A stretch of DNA of 64,000 bases, taken from positions 372,001-436,000 of the forward strand of contig NZ_CANLOZ010000003.1 of the NCBI RefSeq assembly GCF_947492965.1, read 5' to 3'. The translations under genes were made by a program, and so were the position numbers. Below, one piece after another: positions 1-10,300 of the stretch. The stretch is from an uncultured Aquimarina sp. (lineage in GTDB: Bacteria > Bacteroidota > Bacteroidia > Flavobacteriales > Flavobacteriaceae). How positions within the stretch are numbered: the first letter of the stretch is position 1; every line of letters begins with the position of its first letter. The notes below the pieces were generated by a model. The model was not told the DNA's origin and did no database searches. It saw nothing but the letters and a program-made list of their open reading frames with translations.

Positions 1-311
1 ACATTAATATTGTTTTCGTAGTATAACAGAGGTTTTTCAACACTTTCTCCCACTGCTTTTGATGCCGCAAAATGGATAACTCCTTCAATATCATGATGAC
101 GTTTAAAAAAGTCTTGGACTTTTTCTTTTTCTCTTAGATCAAAGTTTTCAAAAATTGGTTGTTTTCCAGTAATTGCTTCAATACCTTTTAAAACATCTGG
201 AGAAGAATTAGAACAGTTGTCTATAATAACAACTTCATACCCTTCATTTTGTAGTTCTACCGCCGTATGCGATCCGATAAACCCTAATCCACCGGTTACT
301 AATATTTTCAT
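1..311 (-). CDS. galE: UDP-glucose 4-epimerase, N-terminal part (cut by window edge)
   Basis: The gene is partial. It starts at the ATG complementary to 309-311 and runs off the left edge after about 103 codons; it is not in the ORF track. The translation begins MKILVTGGLGFIGSHTAVEL, the Rossmann GxxGxxG signature of extended short-chain dehydrogenases, and continues with IDNCSNSS and VIHFAASKAVGESV, which are typical of GalE. The known reaction interconverts UDP-galactose and UDP-glucose, the last step of the Leloir pathway. It is the last visible gene of the minus-strand locus containing an alpha-galactosidase, so a role in assimilating released galactose is a reasonable inference. The C-terminal substrate domain is not visible. 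Confidence 0.9.
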   Translation of the reverse strand, partial: MKILVTGGLGFIGSHTAVELQNEGYEVVIIDNCSNSSPDVLKGIEAITGKQPIFENFDLREKEKVQDFFKRHHDIEGVIHFAASKAVGESVEKPLLYYENNIN

Positions 312-407
312 TTTTTTGTTTTCAAGAGTTTTTATTAGAACGAGTTGTAAAGTTAATACAATACACTTTATAACCGAAAGCAGATGACAAATAAGTTTAT
401 GTAATGG

Positions 408-2054
408 TTAGAATATTAAATAAGTACTCAATACGAGTAGTGTAATAAGTCCTCCAATAGCAAAAGCATATTTCCAGGGTGTGGTATCAATAACTTCTGT
501 AGTTATAGGTGTATAGATATCTTTTTTAGGTTTCCATATTCCTACAATTAGCATGATAGCAACATTAATGACAAACAAAATACCCATAACATGCAAGAAG
601 TGTGGATAGGCTTCAGCTTTTATAATAGCTAATTGATCAGGATCTGTAATACCATTGGTAGTAGCTTCTAATAACGCTTTATTTGTGAAATGAGGTCCCA
701 AAATAAGTAAGCTTATTAAATACATTAGTACACCACCGATTAACACTATTTTAGCACCAATTGCAGGCACTTTTTTCGTCAAAATTCCAATGATAACCAC
801 AGCCAGAATAGGTACGCTTAAGCTTCCTAATGCTTGTTGGATATAAGAAAACAGACCTGCTGGAGCGTTGGCGATAAAAGGAGCAATCGTCATAGAAATC
901 ATGGCTACAATAAAGCCAAATAATTTACCCGCTTTTACCGTTTGGAGTTCGCTTGCATTTCTATTAAAAAATTTCTTATATAAGTCAAATCCAAAAAGTG
1001 TAGCACTACTATTTAATAGACTATTAAAAGAACTCAATACAGCTCCAAATAATACTGCTGCAAAAAAACCAAGTAATGCAGGTGGAAGTACTTTACGAAC
1101 TAGTTCTGGATATGCTCGATCCGCAGAACTAAGTTCTCCATTAAATACATTCCATGCAATAATTCCAGGGAGTACAACGATTACAGGTATTAGAAATTTT
1201 ACAAATGCTGCGAGCATCATGCCTTTTTGCCCTTCTTTTAAACTTTTGGCACCAAAAACACGTTGCAGTATGGATTGATTCGTGCCCCAATAATACATCT
1301 GAGCAATCATCATTCCTGTAAATATAGTTCCTACGGGAATAGAGGAAGTAACACCTCCAGTAACGTTAAATTTATCCTGATTTTCGGTCCACAAGGTATT
1401 CATACCGTCCATCATGCTACCATCTCCAATCAGCTTTAAACCAAAATAAGGGATGAGTAGCCCTCCGATTAATAATCCAATTGCATTTATAAGATCTGAT
1501 ACTGCAACAGCTTTTAAACCTCCAAAAATGGCATAGATAATCCCTATCAAGCCTATACTCCAAACACAAAGCCAGATTGATGCAGATTGAGACCAACCTA
1601 ATAAAGATGGTAAGTCAAACATGGTACTAAAGGCTAATGATCCTGAGTAAAGGATGGTAGGTAATAATACAATACTAAAAGCGATTAGAAATAAAACGGA
1701 TAATATTGCTTTAGTATTTTCATCGAAACGTTTTTCTATAAATTCTGGAATTGTAGTGATACCACCTTTCATGTATTTTGGTAGTAACCATATAGCGGTA
1801 AGCACCATAGCAATAGCAGCCAGTGTTTCCCATGCCATAACAAGAATACCTTCAGAAAAAGCTTGTCCGTTTAATCCGACGATTTGTTCCGCAGATAAAT
1901 TTGTAAGTAATAAAGAACCTGCAATCGTAATTGCACCAAGGCTTCTTCCTCCAAGATAATATCCATCAGCAGATTTTTCATCTGTACTTCTTGTTTTCCA
2001 CCAGGCATATACTGCTACTAATAATGTAAATCCAATAAATGAAAGTATTCCCAT
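408..2054 (-). CDS. Sodium:solute symporter (SSS/SGLT family)
   Basis: A 548-residue, very hydrophobic protein with about 14 predicted membrane helices and no signal peptide, the usual size for the solute:sodium symporter family. Near the N terminus, DGYYLGGRSLGAITIAGSLLLTN is the family hallmark (YxxGGRSL), and ITTIPEFIEKRF follows. It should take up a small organic solute across the inner membrane with sodium. It lies 52 bp downstream of the glycerol kinase/dehydrogenase fusion gene and upstream of galE, so sugar or glycoside uptake for this locus is likely. Whether it carries galactose, glycerol or an intact galactosyl-glycerol cannot be read from the sequence. Confidence 0.9.
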   Translation of the reverse strand: MGILSFIGFTLLVAVYAWWKTRSTDEKSADGYYLGGRSLGAITIAGSLLLTNLSAEQIVGLNGQAFSEGILVMAWETLAAIAMVLTAIWLLPKYMKGGITTIPEFIEKRFDENTKAILSVLFLIAFSIVLLPTILYSGSLAFSTMFDLPSLLGWSQSASIWLCVWSIGLIGIIYAIFGGLKAVAVSDLINAIGLLIGGLLIPYFGLKLIGDGSMMDGMNTLWTENQDKFNVTGGVTSSIPVGTIFTGMMIAQMYYWGTNQSILQRVFGAKSLKEGQKGMMLAAFVKFLIPVIVVLPGIIAWNVFNGELSSADRAYPELVRKVLPPALLGFFAAVLFGAVLSSFNSLLNSSATLFGFDLYKKFFNRNASELQTVKAGKLFGFIVAMISMTIAPFIANAPAGLFSYIQQALGSLSVPILAVVIIGILTKKVPAIGAKIVLIGGVLMYLISLLILGPHFTNKALLEATTNGITDPDQLAIIKAEAYPHFLHVMGILFVINVAIMLIVGIWKPKKDIYTPITTEVIDTTPWKYAFAIGGLITLLVLSTYLIF

Positions 2055-2106
2055 ATGTTTTGTTTTTAAAAGAGTTTAGAAAGCCAAGTGAGCTCTTTAT
2101 TTACAT

Positions 2107-5100
2107 TTATACAATTTCATATTCGTAATAGGTAGATGCATCTAATAATAAGAGATCTAAATATTGATTTTCTCGTTCCAGACGTTCTTCGTCCCAACCA
2201 AGATATTTTACTAGATCTTCTTGTACTACAGATCTGTATTGATGTACACTGCCAATATCAAAATATAATCTTCCTGTTCTACGAACAAAAAAGTCGGCCA
2301 AGCCATTTACCATTTCATGATGTACTCCATACCAGACTTCTGATCGTATTAATTTTTCTTCAATTGCATCGTTCAAGAAATAAGAGATCTTATCTATGAT
2401 AATAGTTGCTTGTTTTCCATAAGTAGTAGCTAAATACCAGCCATAATACACATCATTCAGGCCTTTATCTTTTAACTGTTGATTAATTTCTTCTAGATAT
2501 TGGTTAACTTCAGCAGTGTCCTCCAACGGGTCACTTGTTAGTTGAATATTCTGGGTGTAGGATTTAGAAAATTGCTCTCTTCTTTTACTACTCATAGTTT
2601 TTAGCACTGCATCAATGACCCGTTGCGCCATTTTACGATATCCTGTAAGTTTTCCACCTGCAATAGAGATTAACCCTGTTTTAGAAATAAAAATTTCATC
2701 CTTTCGGGATAGTTCTGAAGGATCTTTTCCATCCTCGTGAATTAAAGGTCTTAGTCCAGCCCAATTAGATTCAATATCCTCTATGGTTAGATGTAGCGTT
2801 GAGAACATATTGTTTACGGCATCTAGTAGATACTGAGCGTCTTCTTTTGTAGCTACAACACGATTTAAATTAGCACTATAATTAGTATCTGTGGTACCTA
2901 CATAGGTAGCTCTACCACGTGGAATTGCAAAAATCATTCTTCCATCAGGTACATCAAAATAGATTGATTGTGTAAGTGGGAACTTCTCTCGGGAAAAAAC
3001 TATATGCACTCCTTTGGTAAGATGTAGATGTTTATTATTCATGGAATCATCTTTTTCTCTTAACAGGTCAACCCAAGGTCCAGCGGCAGAGACGTAGTTT
3101 CTGGATTTTATCGTAAAACTTTTTCCGGAATTATGATCTAAGCATTGCAGACTTTTAATTTTGCCTTCGTCATTATAGTTAAAGGTTGTCATTTCACAAT
3201 AATTGATGATATTCGCACCATAGGATGCTGCCTTTTTTAGAAGTTCAATAGTTAGTCTAGCATCATCGGTTCTGTATTCTGCATAATACCCGCCTCCAGT
3301 AAGTCCATTTTTATTCAGTAAAGGTTCTTTGGCTATTGTTTCTTCTATACTCAACATCTTTCGTTTATCATCTCCTTCTACATTGGCTAAAAAATCATAG
3401 ACTTTTAGTCCAATAGCAGTCATCATTTTACCGTAAGTTCCACCTTCTATTAGGGGAAGTAACATTTTTTCAGGAACAACCAGATGCGGCGCCAATTTAT
3501 GAACGGTAGCTCGTTCGCTTCCTGATTCTTTTACTAAAGCTATTTCCATTTGCTTTAGGTATCGTAACCCCCCATGAATGAGTTTAGTAGACTTGTTGCT
3601 GGTTCCCGAAGCAAAATCATTTTTCTCTACCAAACATACTTTTAGACCTCTGGAGGAAGCATCTAATGCTATTCCTGCTCCAGTAACTCCACCACCAATA
3701 ATAATTAAATCATATTTTGTAGTTTGAGCTTGTAATAATTGTCTGTTTCTGTCCAGAATTGAAAAACGTATGGCTCCTTGTTCTTTAGCGGCAACCATTT
3801 TGGCATTCGCAGATTTCGTGCGCTCCACAGCATCTTTCCAACCAGTATACTTCCGATTTCTTTCATGTTCAGAAATCTGGGGTTTGAACGTAGTATCTAC
3901 AATTCTAATTTTTGATATATCTTTTTTTGTCCAAACCCCAGCTTTTATTCCTGCCAGGAATGCCGCGCCGAGTGCAGTTACTTCTAACATTGCCGGACGA
4001 TCCACATCTACATTAAGAATATCCGACTGAAATTGCATTAAATAATTATTGGCAGACGCACCTCCGTCTACCTTAAGTTCTCTCATTAATTTGCCACTAT
4101 CTTCTACCATAGCATCCAATACATCGCGAGTTTGGTATGCTAAGGCTTCTACAGTAGCTTTTATGATTTCGTTTTTACCAGAATCTAATGTGAGACCATA
4201 AATTGCTCCTTTGGCATTCATATCCCAATGAGGCGCTCCTAAACCGGCAAATGCAGGTACTACATACAGATCCTTCGCTGTTGGAGTAGATTTGCAAATC
4301 TCTTCTGTTTCTGATGCTTTTTCTATTACTTGTAATTTATCTCGTAACCATTGTACAGAAGCTCCTCCTACAAATACACTTCCTTCTAAAGCATATTTTA
4401 TATTATCTCCAGGAAGACTGCAACATAAGGTAGTAAGTAAACCATTTTTGGATTGATAAGGTTTTTTCCCGGTATTTAGTAGTAAAAAACAACCGGTTCC
4501 ATAGGTGTTTTTGGCGATACCAGATTTGTAACCTCCCTGCCCAAAAAGAGAAGCCTGCTGATCACCTGCCACTCCATATATTGGAATTTCTTTTCCTTGA
4601 TAATTGATACTGCCAAAATCTGACGAGGAATGTAATACCTCTGGAAGCATCGAATTTGGAATATTTAGTTCAGAGAGCATTTTTGAATCCCATTCTAAGT
4701 TCAAAATATTGTATAGCATCGTTCTAGATGCATTAGAATGATCCGTAACATGTCTTTTACCATTGGTAAATTTCCAAATAAGCCAGGTGTCAATAGTTCC
4801 GAATAATAAATCTCCTTTTGACGCTTTTTTCCTAGCACCTTCTACATGGTCTAATATCCATTTTAATTTTGTGCCTGAGAAATAGGAGTCAATTACTAAC
4901 CCCGTGTTTTTGGAAACATATTCTTCTAAACCTTTTTCTTTTAAGTTTTTACAGATATTAGAAGTTCTTTTGTCTAACCATACAATAGCTTTATGGATAG
5001 GCTCACCAGTATTTTTATCCCATACTACTGTGGTTTCTCTTTGATTTGTGATACCAATTCCCGCAATTTGATCTACCGGTATTTTAGATTCAGATAATAC

Positions 5101-5286
5101 TTCTTCGAATACTTCTTTTTGATGCCTAAAAATTTCTTGTGGATCATGCTCTACCCATCCTGATTGTGGATAATATTGAGTTAGTTCTTTCTGAGAGATG
5201 CCACAAATAGTACCTTTTGTGTCAAAAATAATTGCTCGTGTGCTAGTGGTTCCTTGGTCAAAGGCTATGATATATTTCTTATCCAT
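2107..5286 (-). CDS. Glycerol kinase / glycerol-3-phosphate dehydrogenase fusion (GlpK-GlpD)
   Basis: One uninterrupted ORF of 1059 residues covers two whole enzymes. Residues 1 to about 496 are a full-length FGGY glycerol kinase, starting KKYIIAFDQGTTSTRAIIFD. From about residue 510 onward it is a full-length FAD-dependent glycerol-3-phosphate dehydrogenase with KYDLIIIGGGVTGAGIALDA, STKLIHGGLRYL and PDFxVRRTGRL-like elements (ADFFVRRTGRLYFDI). Together they convert glycerol to glycerol-3-phosphate and then dihydroxyacetone phosphate, passing electrons to the quinone pool. The seam is at M497, within AKMVAAKEQG. No stop or frameshift is present, so translation would give a bifunctional protein, although internal initiation at M497 cannot be excluded. 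No glpF-like channel is nearby. The fusion is unusual, since these are normally separate genes. Confidence 0.92.
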   Translation of the reverse strand: MDKKYIIAFDQGTTSTRAIIFDTKGTICGISQKELTQYYPQSGWVEHDPQEIFRHQKEVFEEVLSESKIPVDQIAGIGITNQRETTVVWDKNTGEPIHKAIVWLDKRTSNICKNLKEKGLEEYVSKNTGLVIDSYFSGTKLKWILDHVEGARKKASKGDLLFGTIDTWLIWKFTNGKRHVTDHSNASRTMLYNILNLEWDSKMLSELNIPNSMLPEVLHSSSDFGSINYQGKEIPIYGVAGDQQASLFGQGGYKSGIAKNTYGTGCFLLLNTGKKPYQSKNGLLTTLCCSLPGDNIKYALEGSVFVGGASVQWLRDKLQVIEKASETEEICKSTPTAKDLYVVPAFAGLGAPHWDMNAKGAIYGLTLDSGKNEIIKATVEALAYQTRDVLDAMVEDSGKLMRELKVDGGASANNYLMQFQSDILNVDVDRPAMLEVTALGAAFLAGIKAGVWTKKDISKIRIVDTTFKPQISEHERNRKYTGWKDAVERTKSANAKMVAAKEQGAIRFSILDRNRQLLQAQTTKYDLIIIGGGVTGAGIALDASSRGLKVCLVEKNDFASGTSNKSTKLIHGGLRYLKQMEIALVKESGSERATVHKLAPHLVVPEKMLLPLIEGGTYGKMMTAIGLKVYDFLANVEGDDKRKMLSIEETIAKEPLLNKNGLTGGGYYAEYRTDDARLTIELLKKAASYGANIINYCEMTTFNYNDEGKIKSLQCLDHNSGKSFTIKSRNYVSAAGPWVDLLREKDDSMNNKHLHLTKGVHIVFSREKFPLTQSIYFDVPDGRMIFAIPRGRATYVGTTDTNYSANLNRVVATKEDAQYLLDAVNNMFSTLHLTIEDIESNWAGLRPLIHEDGKDPSELSRKDEIFISKTGLISIAGGKLTGYRKMAQRVIDAVLKTMSSKRREQFSKSYTQNIQLTSDPLEDTAEVNQYLEEINQQLKDKGLNDVYYGWYLATTYGKQATIIIDKISYFLNDAIEEKLIRSEVWYGVHHEMVNGLADFFVRRTGRLYFDIGSVHQYRSVVQEDLVKYLGWDEERLERENQYLDLLLLDASTYYEYEIV

Positions 5287-5327
5287 TAGGCAATAGTTAG
5301 CTTTATTTATATCTGTTTTGTTTTAGT

Positions 5328-5344
5328 TGATTATTAGATAATCA
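5328..5344. promoter_or_regulatory. Perfect 7-bp inverted repeat upstream of the GlpK-GlpD gene
   Basis: TGATTAT-tag-ATAATCA is a perfect 17-bp dyad lying 42 bp before the glpK-glpD start codon. The 230-bp gap in front of this gene is the longest inside the locus downstream of susC, which leaves room for a separate promoter. The dyad could be an operator for the locus regulator or for a glycerol-responsive factor. AT-rich dyads of this size also arise by chance. Confidence 0.35.
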
Positions 5345-5516
5345 TCTTAAAAACTGATAATTTTACAGAAGATGAATCGGTTGATTATAAATATCTGAAT
5401 TATTATATCAATTGAAAAGAGAATCATCAATTAAAAAAAATGTAATCGTTTGTATTATGTTTTATACATCATTTTTTCTCTTTTGTTCGTTTTTGGAGAG
5501 CTAATTCCTTATGGTT

Positions 5517-7277
5517 CTAGACTTTTTCTAATCTGATTAATCCGCAAACTGGAACTTTTATCTGTATGACTCCGATTAATATCATTAATGTACTTTCGCT
5601 AATTTTTTTACCGGTACAATCATAAATGATGCAATTATAAGCACCATAATTTTGTTCGCTACTTAAGACTATTTTAGTTTCGAACTGGCCATTAATAATA
5701 TCTACTTTATTGGTGTTTTCTAAAAAATCAATAGTATAATTGTCAAATACTCCAATAATGGTATGTGTTTCAGAAGCTGATTTTAGTATTGGATAATTAG
5801 CCAAAGGTCTTTGAGGAGTAAATCTGCCATCTAAGAAAATCTCCTTATGATTTTTCCAGTAGTGTGTATAAAAGTGTATCATGGAAAGTTCTTCAGGGGA
5901 CGCATCTTTAAGTAAAATAGATAGTTGCGGAACTCCAAATAAGGTGTTTACTAATTGTAACGCCTTTATCTCCAAAGGTTCTTCCTTATGATAAGTAAAC
6001 ATATCACTATGTACCGCAGTATCTCCACATAACATTTTGATATCTGTAATCCGTACTCTATTCATAACAGAGTCTCCTGGACAATCGAAAGCTCTAAACA
6101 TGTTTCCATATTTACGCATTGCGGGGCCAGTATATTTCTGTCGAAATTCGATGACAACTTCCGGATTTATAGCATGAAGAGAACTAATAATATCGGTCAT
6201 AAGTCGATCTACAGCAAGATTTACAGATGAATAATCACGTCCATCTTCTTTAGTGAGTTTTGTACTCGGATACACCTTGAATTCATCTATAAAATCTAGT
6301 TTGAAACCATCAATTTTCCAAGCTACTAAAGCATTTACATATAAGCTAATGAGGTATGCTCTTACTTCTGGATATCTGGGATCAAAAACAGGAGCCCAAC
6401 GATGTTCTTCGGTTAAAAACTTACCTCTAAATTTTTGATAAGCCTTTGATTTTTTACCACAAAATGGAACAGAGTACCATAATGCGAGTTTTATACCAGT
6501 TTTGTGAATGTCTTGTATGAACTTTTCCATTTCAGGAATTCGTTCTGGAAGCCAATCACCCGTATAGTCATACCCTCGATTTTCATCTTTTGTTTGCCAT
6601 CCATCATCTAAGATTATCAATTCATATCCTAATGTACTTGCTATTTTACATTCCTCGATAAGATCTATAGTGTCTAATTTTTGATGATATTGATACCAGG
6701 TGGAATAGACAGGAACTTTAGCTAATTCTGGAACATTTGCTGGGATGAGATTTTGAAAACCTTCCCACCATTTTCCTACACTTTTTAGAGATGCTGAAAA
6801 ATGTTGCTGACTTTGATCAATTCTTAGCTGTGCATTATAATCGGTAATTTTATGATGCCTCTCTGTAAAGAATGAGATATGACAATACATGCAATTATCC
6901 TCTTCTCGATATAAAGCATTTAATTTTTTAGTATTTATGGCATCCGAGCATGCAAAAGTCATAACATTGCTATCATCATGCCCAAATAGTGAAATAACTG
7001 GCGAGTCTACGGAAATTCTCGATTCCATATGTTCTAATTCCCAGTCGTCCATAATTCTTTTGGCAAAATCAGTAGTAGGTTTCCATACTCCTTTTACATT
7101 TACTGCAGGAATTTTCCATCTAAGTATTACTTCTTGAGGTTGAAATTCGGATGTTGAAGAAAAATTAATATTGTAAATGGTAACGTTATTTTGTTCTTCA
7201 AGTAAATGAATACTGACCTTAAAATCCTTAGATTTTTGTTGTATTTCTATAGTATGAGTAGTAATTACTTCTTTCAT
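5517..7277 (-). CDS. Cytoplasmic GH36-type alpha-galactosidase
   Basis: A 586-residue protein with an N-terminal beta-rich region (about 1-185) and a catalytic TIM barrel. Family signatures are IILDDGWQ (residues 221-228), FKLDFIDEF with D328 as the expected nucleophile, and FDCPGDSVMNRVRITD, where D412 is the likely acid/base. GH36 enzymes remove non-reducing alpha-galactosyl residues from galactosides. No signal peptide or lipobox is present, so hydrolysis should occur in the cytoplasm after import of the intact glycoside. It sits 35 bp downstream of the FG-GAP lipoprotein gene and upstream of the glycerol kinase/dehydrogenase fusion. A neighbouring family such as GH27 or a different alpha-glycoside specificity is possible but less likely. 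Confidence 0.85.
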   Translation of the reverse strand: MKEVITTHTIEIQQKSKDFKVSIHLLEEQNNVTIYNINFSSTSEFQPQEVILRWKIPAVNVKGVWKPTTDFAKRIMDDWELEHMESRISVDSPVISLFGHDDSNVMTFACSDAINTKKLNALYREEDNCMYCHISFFTERHHKITDYNAQLRIDQSQQHFSASLKSVGKWWEGFQNLIPANVPELAKVPVYSTWYQYHQKLDTIDLIEECKIASTLGYELIILDDGWQTKDENRGYDYTGDWLPERIPEMEKFIQDIHKTGIKLALWYSVPFCGKKSKAYQKFRGKFLTEEHRWAPVFDPRYPEVRAYLISLYVNALVAWKIDGFKLDFIDEFKVYPSTKLTKEDGRDYSSVNLAVDRLMTDIISSLHAINPEVVIEFRQKYTGPAMRKYGNMFRAFDCPGDSVMNRVRITDIKMLCGDTAVHSDMFTYHKEEPLEIKALQLVNTLFGVPQLSILLKDASPEELSMIHFYTHYWKNHKEIFLDGRFTPQRPLANYPILKSASETHTIIGVFDNYTIDFLENTNKVDIINGQFETKIVLSSEQNYGAYNCIIYDCTGKKISESTLMILIGVIQIKVPVCGLIRLEKV

Positions 7278-7312
7278 GTTTCCTCTATTCGTTGATATCC
7301 AAGTGTGGTTGT

Positions 7313-10300
7313 TTAATTGCCAGAGAGTTCATCTTTTGATTGTTTATTGTTTAAGCGGTGTACTACGACGCTATCATTGTTCTGGGTAGCTATAATTAGT
7401 TTCTCCTCATTTTTATTTTGTACAGAAATAATATGATTAGACTGCTTGGCCACCACAAATCCACTTTCAGTATTATGTATAGGAACGAATCCGTTGTTTG
7501 TGCCTTTTAGGTATATGCCGATGATAGCGTCGTGTCTTCCGTAATTAGCCTCTGCCGAGTAGTTGTTTCCCACAATGAGAACATCTTTGTAGCCATCTTT
7601 ATCAAAATCATCTACCAGAAAATCGTTTATAGGAGATTGCTGGCAAACATTTGGTAAGTAAGAAATTCTAAAAGTATTATTCCCTATGTTTTCTGCATAA
7701 ATAGATTGAAATATGTTGGCACGGAACGTTTCTTCTTCTAGGTTTTCTATGCTTAATAATTCTTGGAAGCTTGTTTTTGCAAAATCATGATAAGTAGGAT
7801 ATTTCTTTTTCAGGCTAACAATCTGTTTCATAATGTCATCTCTGGTATGAACAGGTTTAAGAGAAATCCCTTCAGTAGTTTCAAAGTATTGGGCTAAGAG
7901 AGGGTCAATGCTTCCATTCTGATCAAAATCTTTTTTGTAGACATACAATGGTCGATCAAAAGTAGGTTGTATGAAGCCATTCATCCCTTGATTTCCAGCA
8001 AGTATGTCCAGATCACCGTCGTTATCAAAATCTTCTAGAGCAATAGCATTCCACCATCCTGATAACTCTATAACTTCTCCATCCTTGTTTTCCCATTGTA
8101 CAGGGATTTCTTCTACTTTCTCGTCTTGGATATGATACATCATAATTGGCATCCATTGTCCCACTACAATTAATTCCTTGTTTTTATTATTGTTTATATC
8201 TGCCCATATCGCATCAGTAACAATTCCAGTATTTGAAAATGTACTGTGGCTTTTTGTTAAAGTACCATTCTTGTTTGTTACTAAAAAACTAGGGGTAGAT
8301 AGCGGGTATTTTCCTGGTTGCACGCCTCCACCAATAAAAATATGTTGTAATCCATTTGTCACATTATTAGAGGCAATGCAGCTAGTGTTGGTTTGTATTT
8401 CTGAAAGCACGTTATATTGTTTTTCTGAAAATGAACCACTTCCATTATTTAGGTATATTCGATCCTTAAGGAGTTTTGTGCTATTTCCAGCATCACTACC
8501 TCCACTACCTATATATAAATCATTATCTCCATCTTGATCTATATCTATAAATATCGAGGCTGTATCTTCATAATCCGTTTCAAATTGTTGAATAGGTTGG
8601 TATATTCCATTTTGATTTTCCTTAAAGAGAACACCTGGTTTTCCTTTGCTTCCACCAATAAAAATCTCATCACCTTTTTGAGTATCTATATTTGCTGAGC
8701 TTAAACAAGGACCGAATGAATTAAATTGATGACTTAGTAATGATTGCTGTAGATAATCATTTAAGTAGTTTTCTTCATGTAAATAAGGGAAGATATTAAA
8801 ATCCTTTTCGAAGCTTAAAAATTCTTCTTTAATAGGTTGCTTATATGAGCTTTTTTTATAGTCGATAGATAGGGTTTGATTAGTGCCTGTATCTTTGATC
8901 GTTTGTGAACTTTGATCTGGCCAAATTACCTGTATCGAATCTATTTTTTCTGAAGAAATCCCAAAATGAAGAATGGGTTCTACAGAAGATAAATATCCTT
9001 TAACTACCGATTGATACTGTGTCTGTTCCTGTCCTTTTTCCCATAATATAATTTTGGATCCAATGCCATGCTTGTTTTTAGAACTTCCTTTAAGTTGTAT
9101 TCTAAGGAACTTTTTATTCTTTTCTGAAGCGTGGTTTTCTAGTATAGATGCGGGACTATTAATATTGTTAACGATTAAATCCAAGTCTCCATCTAGATCT
9201 AAATCAGCATAAGCAGAACCATTAGAATAGGTTTTTATACTTTTTGTCCATTGTGAAGATACATCTGTAAATTTTGTACTCCCATTATTTTGATAAAATA
9301 CGTTCGAAAGGTGAATCCCAGGTAATTGATCTACTAGAGTTTTAAATTTTTCCTTGCGTGCGTTTGGTGTCCCAAAAATATTATTGTTTTCAGAGTAGTT
9401 GATAAAGTCTAAATCCGTGATATCTTTTACATAACCGTTAGTGATGTAGATATCTTTATCTCCATCATTATTATAATCTGCTATTAGAGGAGCCCAGCTC
9501 CAATCGGTACTTGCTATTCCAGAGGCAAAACCAATTTCGGAGGTTGGTAATATTTTATTCGAAACGGTTCCATTGTGAAGTTGTAGTGTGTTATGGACGT
9601 ATTGAGGTGTATATCCATTCCTTTGAGAAAGGAGGTATTTATCATAATTGTTAGCTGCCAACATTTTTTTCTGCCTTTCGTAATCATTCGGAAGCATGTC
9701 TAATACCAATATATCGGGTAAAGCGTCATTATTAATATCTCCTACATCTACTCCCATGGCATTATATGTTTGCTTAGATAGTACTTGTTGGTTTATTTCA
9801 TGAAATCCGAGGTGTATTCCTTGCTCATTAACACCTTTATTTAAGTAGAGTAGATCATTAGTTATAAAATCATTACTCACATATATGTCTGGCCAATGAT
9901 CATTGTTAAAATCATTGATAGCCACACCAAGACCGAATCCTTTATGAGTAATTCCTAGGCTGTCAGAGATATTGTGAAAATAGATTTGATTGGTATTTGG
10001 ATCTGTTGTGTTCTCTAGAAGATAATCAGACAAATGATCGGGTAGATATTTTTTGGGTATAGGTGTGTTTCTATCTCTTTTCGTATTACCATTATGTACT
10101 ATGTAAGCATCTAAATCTCCATCGTGATCATAATCAAAGAAAATAGTTTGTTGGCTATAGTTTCCATCATCTAGGCCAAAAATTTTAGCTTGTTCTTCAA
10201 AACTAGGAATGCCTTTTTGATTTATGCCTTTGTTAATGTAAAGAAGGTTGTTACAATTATTGTTACAATCCGAGCCTCCTACGTTCAAATAAATATCATC

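Noticed and set aside
868-1278. 136-residue plus-strand ORF, and similar antisense ORFs over glp, susCD, topA, gldM and RND genes
   Set aside because: Each lies fully inside a clear gene in another frame, with no recognisable protein family or upstream signals.
5435-5460. Shared operator between the glpK-glpD (TGTAATCGTTTGTATTAT) and susC (TCGTAATTAAACGTGTAA) upstream regions
   Set aside because: Only a short CGTTT core agrees once one copy is inverted; that is too weak in AT-rich DNA.
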